Positions 16,884-26,857 of a stretch of 64,000 bases of DNA are shown here, one piece after another. A program made the translations under genes and the position numbers. The stretch is from assembly GCF_029076845.1 (NCBI RefSeq), contig NZ_JARESE010000063.1, positions 39,339-103,338 on the forward strand, written 5' to 3'. The first letter of the stretch is position 1; every line of letters starts with the position of its first letter. The notes under the pieces are model-generated. The model was not told where the DNA came from. It made no database searches and worked only from the letters and a program-made list of their open reading frames with translations. The stretch is from Novosphingobium album (ex Liu et al. 2023). Lineage in GTDB: Bacteria; Pseudomonadota; Alphaproteobacteria; Sphingomonadales; Sphingomonadaceae.

Positions 16884-17356
16884 CAGAGCGCTTTCGCCGC
16901 CTCCAGCACGGCTTCGGCGTGGCCCTTGACCTTCACCTTGTCCCACACCCGCGCGATCGTGCCGTCTGGCGCGACCAGATAGGTGGTGCGCACCATGCCC
17001 ATGTAGGTGCGGCCATAGTTCTGCTTCTCGGTCCAGATGCCGAGCGCGTCGGACAGGCCGCCTTCGGCCGCATCGCTGGCGAGCGGCGCGGCCAGTTCAT
17101 GCTTGGCGATGAACTTTGCGTGCTTGGCGGGCGCGTCCTTGCTCACGCCCAGCAGGGCGATGCCGGCCGCGTCGAAGGCGGGCTTCAGCGCGGTGAAGTC
17201 CTTGTTCTCGGTGGTGCAGCCGGGCGTATCGTCCTTGGGATAGAAGAAGATGACGAGCTTTCGCCCGCGGAAGTCGGACGGGCGGACCGTGCCGCCATCG
17301 GGCATTTCCATCGCGATATCGGGCATCGCCTCGCCTGCGCCGGGACGGTTGCTCAT
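16883..17356 (-). CDS. bcp: Thiol peroxidase of the Bcp/PrxQ type
   Basis: A 157-residue peroxiredoxin that reduces hydrogen peroxide and organic hydroperoxides with electrons from thioredoxin. The peroxidatic Cys47 lies in FFYPKDDTPGCTTENKDF. The second cysteine of E. coli Bcp, five residues further on, is replaced here by lysine, so it behaves as a one-cysteine type or uses another partner. The start overlaps the glnE stop in an ATGA arrangement (17353-17356), and the stop overlaps the DUF455 start. The gene order glnE-bcp suggests one transcript. Confidence 0.95.
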   Translation of the reverse strand: MSNRPGAGEAMPDIAMEMPDGGTVRPSDFRGRKLVIFFYPKDDTPGCTTENKDFTALKPAFDAAGIALLGVSKDAPAKHAKFIAKHELAAPLASDAAEGGLSDALGIWTEKQNYGRTYMGMVRTTYLVAPDGTIARVWDKVKVKGHAEAVLEAAKAL

Positions 17357-20064
17357 GCTGTCACCTCCAGTTGTTCGTCGAACGTCGCTGCCCAGGCCTG
17401 CGCCACCGTCTTTCGCGCGGCGGCCAGCCCGGCCAGCACCGCGTTCCAATCGCCGTATCCGCAAGCCTTGGCAAGCGCGGCGCGCGGACCGGGCGGCGGT
17501 TCGGCGCCATCGGGCGCCAGCAGCCGCGCCGCGACCAGAAAGCGCGCCAGTTCCTCGTGCGCGGCGACCAGCGCCAGGGGCAGCAACCCGCGTTCGGCCA
17601 GCGTGGCCGCGGCGCGGCGCAGATCGGCGAACAGCCCCTCGCCCGTGCGGAGCTGCGTGTAATGGACGAGGAATTCCAGATCGACCAGCCCGCCGCGCGC
17701 CAGCTTCACGTCGAGCGGGCCCTTGGGCGCCTTGTGCGCGGCCATCGTCGCGCGCATTTCCAGCACGTCCGCGCGCAGCCGGGCCGCGTCGCGCGGGGCG
17801 CGCAGCACATCGCAGACGATCGCCTGCAAGGCCTGGCAAGCCGGGCCGGAGCCATAGAGCGGCCGCGCGCGGCACAAGGCCATGTGCTCCCAGGTCCACG
17901 CCTGCTCATGCTGGTAGCGCGCGAAGCTCTCGAAGCTGGCCGCCGGCGGCCCCTGATCGCCCGAGGGCCGCAGCCGGGTATCGACTTCATACAGCGCGCC
18001 TTCGGCCGTGGGCACCGAAAGCGCGGCGATCACCCGCTGGCCCAGCCGGTTGTAATAGAGCGTGGCGCCAAGCGGGCGGCGCCCGTCCGATTCGGCGGCG
18101 AAGGCGCCGGTGAACAGGAACACCAGATCGAGATCCGAGGCATGGGTCAGCACCCCGCCGCCCATCCGGCCCAGCCCGAGGATGACCAGTTCGCTTTCCA
18201 CGATCACGCCATGCGCCTCGCGGAACGGCACGGTGGCGGCATCGGCCAGCACGCGGATCGCCGCTTCGGCGATGCGGGCAAGGCCCGCGCCGATCTCCAG
18301 CGGATCACGCGTCCCCTCGATCAGCTGGACGCCCAGCGCGAAGCGCATCTCGCCCACCTTGCGGCGCACCCGGTCCAGCACTTGCTCGTAATCGTCGCCC
18401 GGCTCGCACCGCGAGAGCCGGGCGACCAGCGTTGGCACATCGCCCGGCAGATCGAACGCGCTGGCATCGATCAGCGGATCGAGCAGGTCGGCCCGGCGCG
18501 CCAGCGCATCGGCCAGCGGCGGGGCCAGCGAGAGGATGCGCGCAAGCTGTTCCAGCAGCGCCGGCCGCGCTTCCAGCAGGCGGAACAGGTTGATCGCGCT
18601 GGGCAGGTTGTTGAGCAATTGCTCCCACCGGCCCAGCGCGCGCTCCGGCTCGGGCGCGGCGGCGAAGGCCGCGAGCAGGTCGCCGCGAATCGCCGCGAAG
18701 GCATTGCGCGCCGCATCGCTGCGCAGCGCGCGCATCCGGCCGCTTTCCCACGCGGCGATCCGCGCGGCGAGCGCTTGCGGCTCCTCGAAGCCGAGCCGCT
18801 CCAGCTCTTCGGCCAGGCTGGTGCCGGCCAGCGCCTGGGGCCGGCCGGACCCCGTCGCGGGCGATGCCGCCGCGATCAGCGCGTCGTAGCGTTCGCCCAC
18901 CGCATCGGTGATCGCGGTCAGTTCCGCGACCAGCGCGGCGCCATCGACCAGGCCATCGAGCCGCGCGACACTGTCGAGCGCCTCGGGGCTGGCCGGCAGG
19001 CTGTGGGTCTGCCGATCGAACACCATCTGCAGCCGGTGCTCGATCGTGCGCAGCCGGTCATAGCTTTCGCCCAGCAGCCGCGCTTCCTCGGCGGGGATCA
19101 GGCCGGCGGCGGCCAGCGCGTCAAGCGTGGCGCGCGTGCCGCGCAGCCGCAGCGAGGGATCGCGCCCGCCATGGATCAACTGGTGCGTCTGGGCATAGAA
19201 TTCGACCTCGCGAATGCCGCCGCGCCCTTTCTTGAGATCGAAGCCGGGGCCGACCGTGGCGCTGCCCTTGGTATTGGCGCGGATCTGCGCGGTCAGCCGG
19301 CCGATCTCGGCAATCGCCCCGAAATCGAGGCTCTTGCGCCAGATGAACGGGCGGATCGCGGCCAGGAACGCCTCGCCCGCCGCCACGTCGCCCGCGCAGG
19401 CGCGCGCGCGGATGAAGGCGGCGCGCTCCCACGCCAGCGCCGAGGATTCGTAATGGGTCAGCGCCGCGTCGATCGAGATCGCCAGCGGGCTCACTTCGGA
19501 GGCGGGCCGCAGCCGCAGGTCGACACGGAAGACATAGCCTTCGGCGGTGACGCTCGCCAGCGTCTCGACCACGCCGCGCGCCATGCGCTGCGCCGCCTCG
19601 CCCGGCTCGTCCCGCTCGCGGCGCGGCAGGGTGGCCGGATCGTAAAGCAGGATCGGATCGATGTCGGAGCTGTAGTTCAGCTCGTTCGCGCCATGCTTGC
19701 CCAGCGCGAGCGCGAGGAAGCCGGCCGGCTCGGCATCGGGCGCGCGGCGGCGGATGGCATCGCCGATCGCGGCGTCGAGCGCGCGGTCGGCGAAGGCGGA
19801 AAGCGCGCCCGTGACGGTGAGCAGCGGGAAGGCCCCGGCCAGATCGCCGATGGCCAGCGCCAGCGCCAGCGCCAGCTTCTCGCGCCGCAGCGCCGTCGCC
19901 ACGTCGGGCGCGCCTTGCCCGGCCGCTTTCGCCCGGTCCAGCACCGCCTGCCCCTCGCCCGCCGCGAGAAGCGCGGCCAGATCGGGCAGGCGCGCCAGGG
20001 CGCCCGCCAGGAATGGCGCGTGCGCGCGGGCCCGTTCGATCGCTCCTGACCAGTCACCGTCCAT
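17353..20064 (-). CDS. glnE: Bifunctional [glutamine synthetase] adenylyltransferase / deadenylase
   Basis: A 903-residue cytosolic regulator of nitrogen assimilation that adds AMP to glutamine synthetase under nitrogen excess and removes it under limitation. It has two nucleotidyltransferase domains: the N-terminal one with GKHGANELNYSSDIDPILL and the central/C-terminal one with LGRMGGGVLTHASDLDLVFL, each followed by helical linkers. Both catalytic SDxD-type aspartate pairs (DID, DLD) are intact. It is the first gene of a likely operon with bcp and the DUF455 gene. Length fits alphaproteobacterial GlnE, which is slightly shorter than in enterics. Confidence 0.96.
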   Translation of the reverse strand: MDGDWSGAIERARAHAPFLAGALARLPDLAALLAAGEGQAVLDRAKAAGQGAPDVATALRREKLALALALAIGDLAGAFPLLTVTGALSAFADRALDAAIGDAIRRRAPDAEPAGFLALALGKHGANELNYSSDIDPILLYDPATLPRRERDEPGEAAQRMARGVVETLASVTAEGYVFRVDLRLRPASEVSPLAISIDAALTHYESSALAWERAAFIRARACAGDVAAGEAFLAAIRPFIWRKSLDFGAIAEIGRLTAQIRANTKGSATVGPGFDLKKGRGGIREVEFYAQTHQLIHGGRDPSLRLRGTRATLDALAAAGLIPAEEARLLGESYDRLRTIEHRLQMVFDRQTHSLPASPEALDSVARLDGLVDGAALVAELTAITDAVGERYDALIAAASPATGSGRPQALAGTSLAEELERLGFEEPQALAARIAAWESGRMRALRSDAARNAFAAIRGDLLAAFAAAPEPERALGRWEQLLNNLPSAINLFRLLEARPALLEQLARILSLAPPLADALARRADLLDPLIDASAFDLPGDVPTLVARLSRCEPGDDYEQVLDRVRRKVGEMRFALGVQLIEGTRDPLEIGAGLARIAEAAIRVLADAATVPFREAHGVIVESELVILGLGRMGGGVLTHASDLDLVFLFTGAFAAESDGRRPLGATLYYNRLGQRVIAALSVPTAEGALYEVDTRLRPSGDQGPPAASFESFARYQHEQAWTWEHMALCRARPLYGSGPACQALQAIVCDVLRAPRDAARLRADVLEMRATMAAHKAPKGPLDVKLARGGLVDLEFLVHYTQLRTGEGLFADLRRAAATLAERGLLPLALVAAHEELARFLVAARLLAPDGAEPPPGPRAALAKACGYGDWNAVLAGLAAARKTVAQAWAATFDEQLEVTA

Positions 20065-20172
20065 CGCGCCTCCCTGCCGCCGGCGGGGCGCCAGGGCAAG
20101 CCCGCCTTGTGCTGGGCCAAGCGGTCTGGCACGGGTGGCAGCATGACAGGATCACCCACGAGGCTCCGCACG

Positions 20173-21873
<1,701 letters not shown>

Positions 21874-21888
21874 ACCGCCACGCGACGC

Positions 21889-22878
21889 ATGATCTGGCAG
21901 CTTCCGCCCGAATGGGCGCCGCAGGACTGGATCTGGATCGGCTTTCCGCACGATCCGGTGGAATGGCCGGGCTTCCTCGCCCGCGCGCAGGAACAGATCG
22001 CCGCTTTCGCCAGCGCGGTGGCCGAAAGCGGGCAGGAAGTGCGCCTGATCGTGCGCGATGAAGCCAACGCGGCGCGCGCCGCCGCGCTGGTCAGCGGCAA
22101 GGTGCGGCTGGAAACGCGCCGCTATGGCGACATCTGGCTGCGCGACACCGGGCCGCTGATCGTGGCCGACGGAGCCGGCGGGCGCAAGGCCAGGCGCTTC
22201 GGCTTCAACGGCTGGGGCGGCAAGTACCTGATGGACGGCGATCAGCAGATCGGCGCGGAACTGGCGGCAAGCGCGGGGCTGACGATCGAAACGGGTGACT
22301 GGATTCTCGAAGGCGGCGCGCTCGACGGGGACGGCACCGGGCTGGTCGCGACCACCGAGCAATGCCTGCTCAATCCCAACCGCAACCCCGCGCTTTCGCG
22401 CGCGGACATCGTCGCGCGGCTGGAGCGCGACCTGGGCTATGACCGCGTGCTGTGGCTGGGCGAGGGCCTGATCAACGACCACACCGACGGCCATGTCGAC
22501 AACCTTGCCCGCTTCGTCGCGCCCGGCACGCTCGCCCTGCCGCGCGCAACTGGGGCAGACGATGCCAACGTGACGATCTATGCCGATGCCAGGGCGCGCG
22601 CCGAAGCCTTCGGCGTGACCGTGCGCGAAGTGCCCTCGCCCGGCCGGGTGGAGACCCATGGCCGCATCGAGCCGGCAAGCTACATGAACTTCGCCGTGAC
22701 CTCGAAGCTCGTCGTGGTGCCGGTCTACGGCACCCGGCACGACGCGGACGGGGTGGCCGCGATCGCCGAACTGTTCCCCGATCGAGACGTGACGGGCCTG
22801 CTTGCCGACGCGGTGCTGGCCGGTGGCGGCTCGTTCCACTGCGCCAGCCAACAGATGCCCTCGGCAACGGGAAGTTAA
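21889..22878 (+). CDS. aguA: Agmatine deiminase
   Basis: A 329-residue guanidine-modifying enzyme (PPAD fold) converting agmatine to N-carbamoylputrescine and ammonia, part of arginine-decarboxylase-linked putrescine synthesis. Characteristic blocks are RDTGPLIV, NGWGGKY, LEGGALDGDGTG, TEQCLLNPNRNP, HTDGHVDNLARF and the catalytic-cysteine loop GGGSFHCASQQMP (Cys318). N-carbamoylputrescine amidase (aguB), often adjacent, is not in this window. It follows the M28 peptidase closely and may be cotranscribed. Confidence 0.95.
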   Translation: MIWQLPPEWAPQDWIWIGFPHDPVEWPGFLARAQEQIAAFASAVAESGQEVRLIVRDEANAARAAALVSGKVRLETRRYGDIWLRDTGPLIVADGAGGRKARRFGFNGWGGKYLMDGDQQIGAELAASAGLTIETGDWILEGGALDGDGTGLVATTEQCLLNPNRNPALSRADIVARLERDLGYDRVLWLGEGLINDHTDGHVDNLARFVAPGTLALPRATGADDANVTIYADARARAEAFGVTVREVPSPGRVETHGRIEPASYMNFAVTSKLVVVPVYGTRHDADGVAAIAELFPDRDVTGLLADAVLAGGGSFHCASQQMPSATGS

Positions 22879-22914
22879 CTTTTTCGCAAGGTTTTCGGGC
22901 GCATCACCGCAAGC

Positions 22915-23040
22915 ATGGCACGCGTCATCGCCCTTGCGCATAACCCGGCACGCCCCTGGCAGCATGATCTGCTGCGCGTCCTGGTGGTCTGCGGCTGCGC
23001 CCTCGCGCTGATCTTCGCCCGCAACGCGCTGCCGTTCTGA
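22915..23040 (+). CDS. Possible 41-residue one-helix membrane protein
   Basis: A short ORF starting with basic residues and ending in one hydrophobic segment (about residues 19-37, with Cys-Gly-Cys near its middle). It follows aguA by 36 bases and converges on the spermidine-synthase-like gene. There is no clear ribosome site and no recognisable family. It is listed because composition and length fit small membrane proteins, but it could be a chance ORF. Confidence 0.35.
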   Translation: MARVIALAHNPARPWQHDLLRVLVVCGCALALIFARNALPF

Positions 23041-23084
23041 TTTTCTGATCCTTCACGGGCCCCGGCCCTCCGGCGGCCCCTCCC

Positions 23085-23756
23085 TCAACGCGGCCGGGCG
23101 AACCAGATCGTATGCTTGGCGCCCTTGCCGTTGCTGCGGGCGCTGACGCGGACTTCATCGACGTCGAAGCCATGCTTTTCGAGGCGCCGGGCGAAGGCGG
23201 GGTCGGGGCCGGCCGACCAGATCGCCAGGACGCCGTCCGGGGTCAGCGCGCGTTTCGCCTCGCGCAGGCCGGAGCCCGAATAGAGCACGTTGTTGTCCTC
23301 GCGCACGAGGCCATCGGGGCCGTTGTCGACATCGAGCAGGATCGCGTCGTAATCGGCGCGCGCGCCGGCGATGAACTGGGCGACGTCGGCCTGGATCAGC
23401 GTGACGCGCGGATCATCGAGGCAGCCGGCGGCCACTTCGGCCATCGGCCCGCGCGCCCAGGCGATGATCTCGGGCACCAGTTCCACCACCGTGACGGTGG
23501 CATCGGCGGGCAGCACGCCAAGCGCGGCGCGCAAGGTGAAGCCCATGCCATAGCCGCCGATCAGCAGGTGCGGCTGCCTGGCGGTCCTGATCCGCTCCCA
23601 CGCCATCGTCGCCAGCGCTTCTTCCGAGCCGCTGCGGCGCGTGCTCATCAGCTCGTTGCGATCAAGCACGATCATGAAGTCGCGCCCGTGGCGATAGAGG
23701 CGCAGCTCCTCGCCGCCGGGCACTTGCGCGGTGCCGAGGAGTTCGCGCGGGATCAT
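23085..23756 (-). CDS. Spermidine-synthase-like class I methyltransferase-fold protein
   Basis: A 223-residue Rossmann-type protein. LLIGGYGMGFTLRAALG corresponds to the nucleotide-binding loop, TVVELVPEIIAWARG to the acidic end of strand 2, and YDAILLDVDNGPDG to the active-site aspartate region of spermidine synthases. It lacks the N-terminal beta domain of true SpeE and is shorter, so it may not make spermidine. It starts two bases after the thrS stop on the same strand and is presumably expressed as the second gene of the thrS operon. Agmatine deiminase lies nearby on the other strand. Confidence 0.8.
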   Translation of the reverse strand: MIPRELLGTAQVPGGEELRLYRHGRDFMIVLDRNELMSTRRSGSEEALATMAWERIRTARQPHLLIGGYGMGFTLRAALGVLPADATVTVVELVPEIIAWARGPMAEVAAGCLDDPRVTLIQADVAQFIAGARADYDAILLDVDNGPDGLVREDNNVLYSGSGLREAKRALTPDGVLAIWSAGPDPAFARRLEKHGFDVDEVRVSARSNGKGAKHTIWFARPR

Positions 23757-23757
23757 C

Positions 23758-25758
23758 TCAGCGCAAGTCCGGCGGCGTCGCGGCAGCCTTCAGCATGGCG
23801 ATGGCTTCCGCGAGCGGCATGACCTTCTGGTGCTCGGCGCCGAGCGTGCGCACCGCGACGGTGCTTTCCTCGGCCTCGCGCTTGCCCACCACCAGCAGGT
23901 GCGGGACTTTCTTCAGCGAGTGTTCGCGCACCTTGTAGTTGATCTTCTCGTTGCGCGCGTCGGTCTCCACGCGGATGCCCGCCGCCTTGAGCTGGTCCGC
24001 CACTTGCGCGGCATAGCCGTCGGCGTCCGAGACGATCGTCGCCACCACCGCCTGCACCGGCGCGAGCCAGACCGGCAGCTTGCCGGCATAATGCTCGATC
24101 AGGATGCCGATGAACCGCTCATAGGAACCGAAGATCGCGCGGTGCAGCATGACCGGGCGATGCTTCTCGCCATCCTCGCCGATGTAGCCGGCATCCAGCC
24201 GGTCGGGCAGCACGCGGTCGGACTGGATCGTGCCGACCTGCCAGGTCCGGCCGATCGCGTCGGTCAGGTGCCATTCGAGCTTGGGTGCATAGAACGCGCC
24301 TTCGCCGGGCAATTCCTCCCAGCCGTATTGCTCGGTGGCGAGACCCGCGGCGGCGACCGCGTTGCGCAGCTCCTGCTCGGCCTGGTCCCACATCTCCTCG
24401 GTGCCGAAGCGCTTTTCCGGGCGCAGCGCCAGCTTGATCGCATAGCCTTCGAAGCCCAGATCCTTGTAGATGCGGTCGGCCAGCGCGCAGAACATGCGCA
24501 CTTCCTCGACGATCTGGTCCTCGCGGCAGAAGATATGCGCGTCGTCCTGGGTGAACTGGCGCACGCGCATCAGCCCGTGAAGCGCGCCGTGCGGCTCGTT
24601 GCGGTGGCAGCAGCCGTTCTCGTAGATGCGCAGCGGCAAGTCGCGGTACGACTTGATGCCCTGCCGGAAGATCAGCACGTGCGCCGGGCAGTTCATGGGT
24701 TTCAGCGCCATCCACTCGGCATCGTTCGAGACGAGCGGGCCTTCATCCTCCACGTTGGGAATCTCGTCGGGGATGACGAACATGTTCTCGCGGTACTTGC
24801 CCCAGTGGCCGGACTGCTCCCACTGGCGCGCGTCCATCACTTGCGGGGTCTTGACCTCCTTGTAGCCCGCGCCGTCGATCGCGCGGCGCATATAGGCTTC
24901 CAGTTCGCGCCAGATGACATAGCCCTTGGGGTGCCAGAACACCGATCCGTGCGCCTCGGCCTGCAAGTGGAACAGGTCCATCTCCTGCCCCAGCTTGCGG
25001 TGATCGCGCTTGGCGGCCTCTTCCAGCCGGTGGAGGTGCGCGTCGAGCTGCTTCTTGTTGAGCCAGCCGGTGCCGTAGATGCGGCTGAGCATCGCATTCT
25101 TCTGGTCGCCGCGCCAATAGGCGCCCGAAACGCGGGTCAGCCGGAACGCCTGCGGATCGAGCTTGCCGGTGGAGGGCAAGTGCGGCCCCCGGCACATGTC
25201 GAGCCAGTCGCCGCCCGACCAGTAGACGGTCAGCTCGTCGCCCTCGGGCAGCTCGGCGGCCCACTCGGCCTTGAAGCTTTCGCCTTCGCCCTGCCAGCGC
25301 GCGATCAGGTCGGCGCGGCTCCACACTTCGCGCTTCAGCGGCTTGTCGGCGGCGATGATCTCGCGCATTTTCGCCTCGATCGCCGGCAAGTCCTCGTCGG
25401 TGAACGGGCCGCGCGCCGGGTTCGGGGCGAAATCGTAGTAGAAGCCATCGTCGGTCGAAGGGCCGAAGGTGATCTGGGTGCCGGGAAACAGCGCCTGCAC
25501 CGCTTCGGCCAGGACATGGGCATAGTCGTGCCGGGCAAGGTCGAGCGCTTCGGCCTCGTCGCGCGAGGTGACCAGCGCCAGCGCCGCATCGCCGGTGAAC
25601 GGCCGGGTCAGATCGACCAGCTCGCCATCGACTCTCGCGGCCAGCGCGGCCTTGGCCAGCCCCGGCCCGATCGCGGCGGCGACATCGGCGGGCGTCGAGC
25701 CTTGCGGCATCTCGCGCACGGAACCGTCGGGCAGGCTGATCTTGAACATCTCGGACAT
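23758..25758 (-). CDS. thrS: Threonyl-tRNA synthetase
   Basis: A 666-residue class II aminoacyl-tRNA synthetase. Domain order: TGS domain (residues ~1-65), the editing/SAD domain with HDYAHVLAEAVQALFPG and GFYYDF, the catalytic core with MNCPAHVLIF and HRNEPHGALHGLMRVRQFTQDDAH, and the C-terminal anticodon-binding domain near APVQAVVATIVSDA and KVPHLLVVGKRE. Two closely spaced ATGs are possible (MSEMF). A ~135-base leader separates it from a threonine-rich upstream ORF and a GC-rich hairpin, which suggests attenuation by charged tRNA-Thr levels. Confidence 0.97.
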   Translation of the reverse strand: MSEMFKISLPDGSVREMPQGSTPADVAAAIGPGLAKAALAARVDGELVDLTRPFTGDAALALVTSRDEAEALDLARHDYAHVLAEAVQALFPGTQITFGPSTDDGFYYDFAPNPARGPFTDEDLPAIEAKMREIIAADKPLKREVWSRADLIARWQGEGESFKAEWAAELPEGDELTVYWSGGDWLDMCRGPHLPSTGKLDPQAFRLTRVSGAYWRGDQKNAMLSRIYGTGWLNKKQLDAHLHRLEEAAKRDHRKLGQEMDLFHLQAEAHGSVFWHPKGYVIWRELEAYMRRAIDGAGYKEVKTPQVMDARQWEQSGHWGKYRENMFVIPDEIPNVEDEGPLVSNDAEWMALKPMNCPAHVLIFRQGIKSYRDLPLRIYENGCCHRNEPHGALHGLMRVRQFTQDDAHIFCREDQIVEEVRMFCALADRIYKDLGFEGYAIKLALRPEKRFGTEEMWDQAEQELRNAVAAAGLATEQYGWEELPGEGAFYAPKLEWHLTDAIGRTWQVGTIQSDRVLPDRLDAGYIGEDGEKHRPVMLHRAIFGSYERFIGILIEHYAGKLPVWLAPVQAVVATIVSDADGYAAQVADQLKAAGIRVETDARNEKINYKVREHSLKKVPHLLVVGKREAEESTVAVRTLGAEHQKVMPLAEAIAMLKAAATPPDLR

Positions 25759-25855
25759 CGCACTCGTCTCTCACCATTTGGCCAGCGCGCCATGGCACAG
25801 CCAGGCGCGCGGCGGAAGCACCGGCGCCGTCAAATCCGTGCGTTCGGGAGAGTGA

Positions 25856-25885
25856 CGCCGCCTCGCCCGAACCCGGGCGGCGGCG
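25856..25885 (-). terminator. Putative attenuator hairpin between Thr leader ORF and thrS
   Basis: Read on the minus strand, CGCCGCCGCCCG and CGGGCGAGGCGGCG pair as a 5-bp stem, a 2-base bulge (GA) and a 7-bp stem, with a GGUU loop. It lies just after the leader-peptide stop and ~100 bases before thrS. A second, weaker hairpin (GCGGC-CUGAA-GCCGC) spans the leader stop and shares the region, so alternative folding is possible. The downstream tract is pyrimidine-rich (TCACTCTCCC) rather than a clean U-run, which weakens the terminator call. Confidence 0.5.
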
Positions 25886-25892
25886 GGCGGCT

Positions 25893-25964
25893 TCAGGCCG
25901 CGACCGGACGCCCCGGGGAAATCCCGGTGGTAGTCGTGGTCGCCGTCGTCCGTGCCAGCATCAT
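25893..25964 (-). CDS. Threonine-rich leader peptide upstream of thrS (putative attenuator)
   Basis: A 23-codon ORF running ATG ATG to TGA on the thrS strand. Codons 6-13 encode seven threonines and one alanine (ACG ACG GCG ACC ACG ACT ACC ACC), and an isoleucine codon follows. An AGGA ribosome site lies eight bases before the first ATG. The design matches leader peptides such as ThrL, whose translation stalls when charged tRNA-Thr is scarce. Here it would raise thrS expression. It is too short for ordinary ORF calling. The claim rests on codon content, ribosome site and the hairpins downstream; no homologue was searched. Confidence 0.7.
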   Translation of the reverse strand: MMLARTTATTTTTGISPGRPVAA

Positions 25965-26022
25965 GCGCGGCGTCCTAGCACCGCATCCCGGCCGAGTCCA
26001 TCGACGCGGATGTAAACCACCC

Positions 26023-26061
26023 TTGACAAGCGGCACGCATTATGACAAGTAAACTTTACTT
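26023..26061 (+). promoter_or_regulatory. Promoter and palindromic operator of the membrane-protein/HTH pair
   Basis: A consensus -35 box TTGACA (26023-26028) is followed, where the -10 and start site should fall, by the perfect palindrome AAGTAAACTTTACTT (26047-26061). A further GTAAAC half-site lies at 26012-26017. A Cro/C1-type regulator dimer bound here would block polymerase. The operon's own second gene encodes such a regulator, so autorepression is likely. The thrS leader transcript starts in the other direction close by. Confidence 0.6.
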
Positions 26062-26081
26062 TCAATCAAGGGAGCTTGACC

Positions 26082-26669
26082 ATGCCCGAACAGACCGCGC
26101 CGCGCCGCAAGGGCCCCAACTTCTGGTGGGGGCTCTTCGCGTTCAACATGGCGGCGATTTCCGGCGCGCAGATCTTCGAGTGGATCGACCGGACGACGGC
26201 CTATGTGCTCTTCGCGCTGTCGCTGGGCGTGCTCTATCCGGCCATCGCCTCGGCCGGGCGGCGGATGCGCGAGCACGGGGTCGGGCCGGCGATGCTGCGC
26301 TACAACCGGCGCATGGCGATCGCCTCGGTGCTTTATGTGCTGGGCCTGGGCATTGCCGTCGCGCTCTACAAGCGGGGGGTGCTGGGGCCGGTGCCGTCGT
26401 TCATCATCGCCATGCTGCCGGCGCTACCCACGCTGGGGATGATCTGGGCGATGGCGCGCTATCTGGTGGAGGAGCAGGACGAATACCTGCGCCACCGCGC
26501 CACGCTGGCATCGCTGATCGGACTGGGCCTGGTACTGGCGCTCGGCTCGTTCTGGGGCTTTCTCGAAACGTTCGCGGTCGTGCCGCATGTCTGGTCGTGG
26601 TGGGTGGTGCCGGTCTGGGCGATCGGCATGGGGCTGGGCCAGTGCTGGCAGAAAGTGCGCGGCGCGTGA
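26082..26669 (+). CDS. Multi-helix inner-membrane protein paired with an HTH regulator
   Basis: A ~195-residue protein with about five hydrophobic helices (starting around NFWWGLFAFNMAAISGA and ending around HVWSWWVVPVWAIGMGLG). Similar small membrane proteins commonly sit just upstream of YozG/Xre-type regulators, but their function is not established. The ATG at 26082 was chosen because AAGGGAG precedes it by 7 bases; an upstream TTG is unlikely. The stop overlaps the start of the HTH gene (GTGA at 26666-26669), so the two are coupled. Confidence 0.75.
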   Translation: MPEQTAPRRKGPNFWWGLFAFNMAAISGAQIFEWIDRTTAYVLFALSLGVLYPAIASAGRRMREHGVGPAMLRYNRRMAIASVLYVLGLGIAVALYKRGVLGPVPSFIIAMLPALPTLGMIWAMARYLVEEQDEYLRHRATLASLIGLGLVLALGSFWGFLETFAVVPHVWSWWVVPVWAIGMGLGQCWQKVRGA

Positions 26670-26857
26670 AGAACCGTCTCAAGGTGCTGCGCGCCGAGCG
26701 CGCCTGGAGCCAGCAGGACCTGGCCGAGCGGCTGCAAGTCAGCCGCCAGAGCGTCAACGCGATCGAGACGGGGAAATACGATCCCTCGCTCCCGCTCGCC
26801 TTCCGCATCGCCGACGTGTTCGGGATGGCGATCGAGGCGATCTTCCTGCGCGACTAG
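26666..26857 (+). CDS. Small Cro/C1-type HTH regulator
   Basis: A 63-residue single-domain DNA-binding protein starting at GTG. The helix-turn-helix reads WSQQDLAERLQVSRQSVNAI, followed by ETGKYDPSLPLAFRIADVFG and IFLRD, the standard length and ending of the YozG-like subfamily. It overlaps the membrane-protein gene by four bases and is almost certainly its autoregulator through the palindrome AAGTAAACTTTACTT upstream. The stop codon is embedded in CTAG shared with the convergent glycosyltransferase gene. Confidence 0.9.
   Translation: MKNRLKVLRAERAWSQQDLAERLQVSRQSVNAIETGKYDPSLPLAFRIADVFGMAIEAIFLRD

Noticed and set aside
17371..20049. 892-codon plus-strand ORF opposite glnE
   Set aside because: Mirror frame of glnE; no conserved motif, whereas glnE has both catalytic domains intact.
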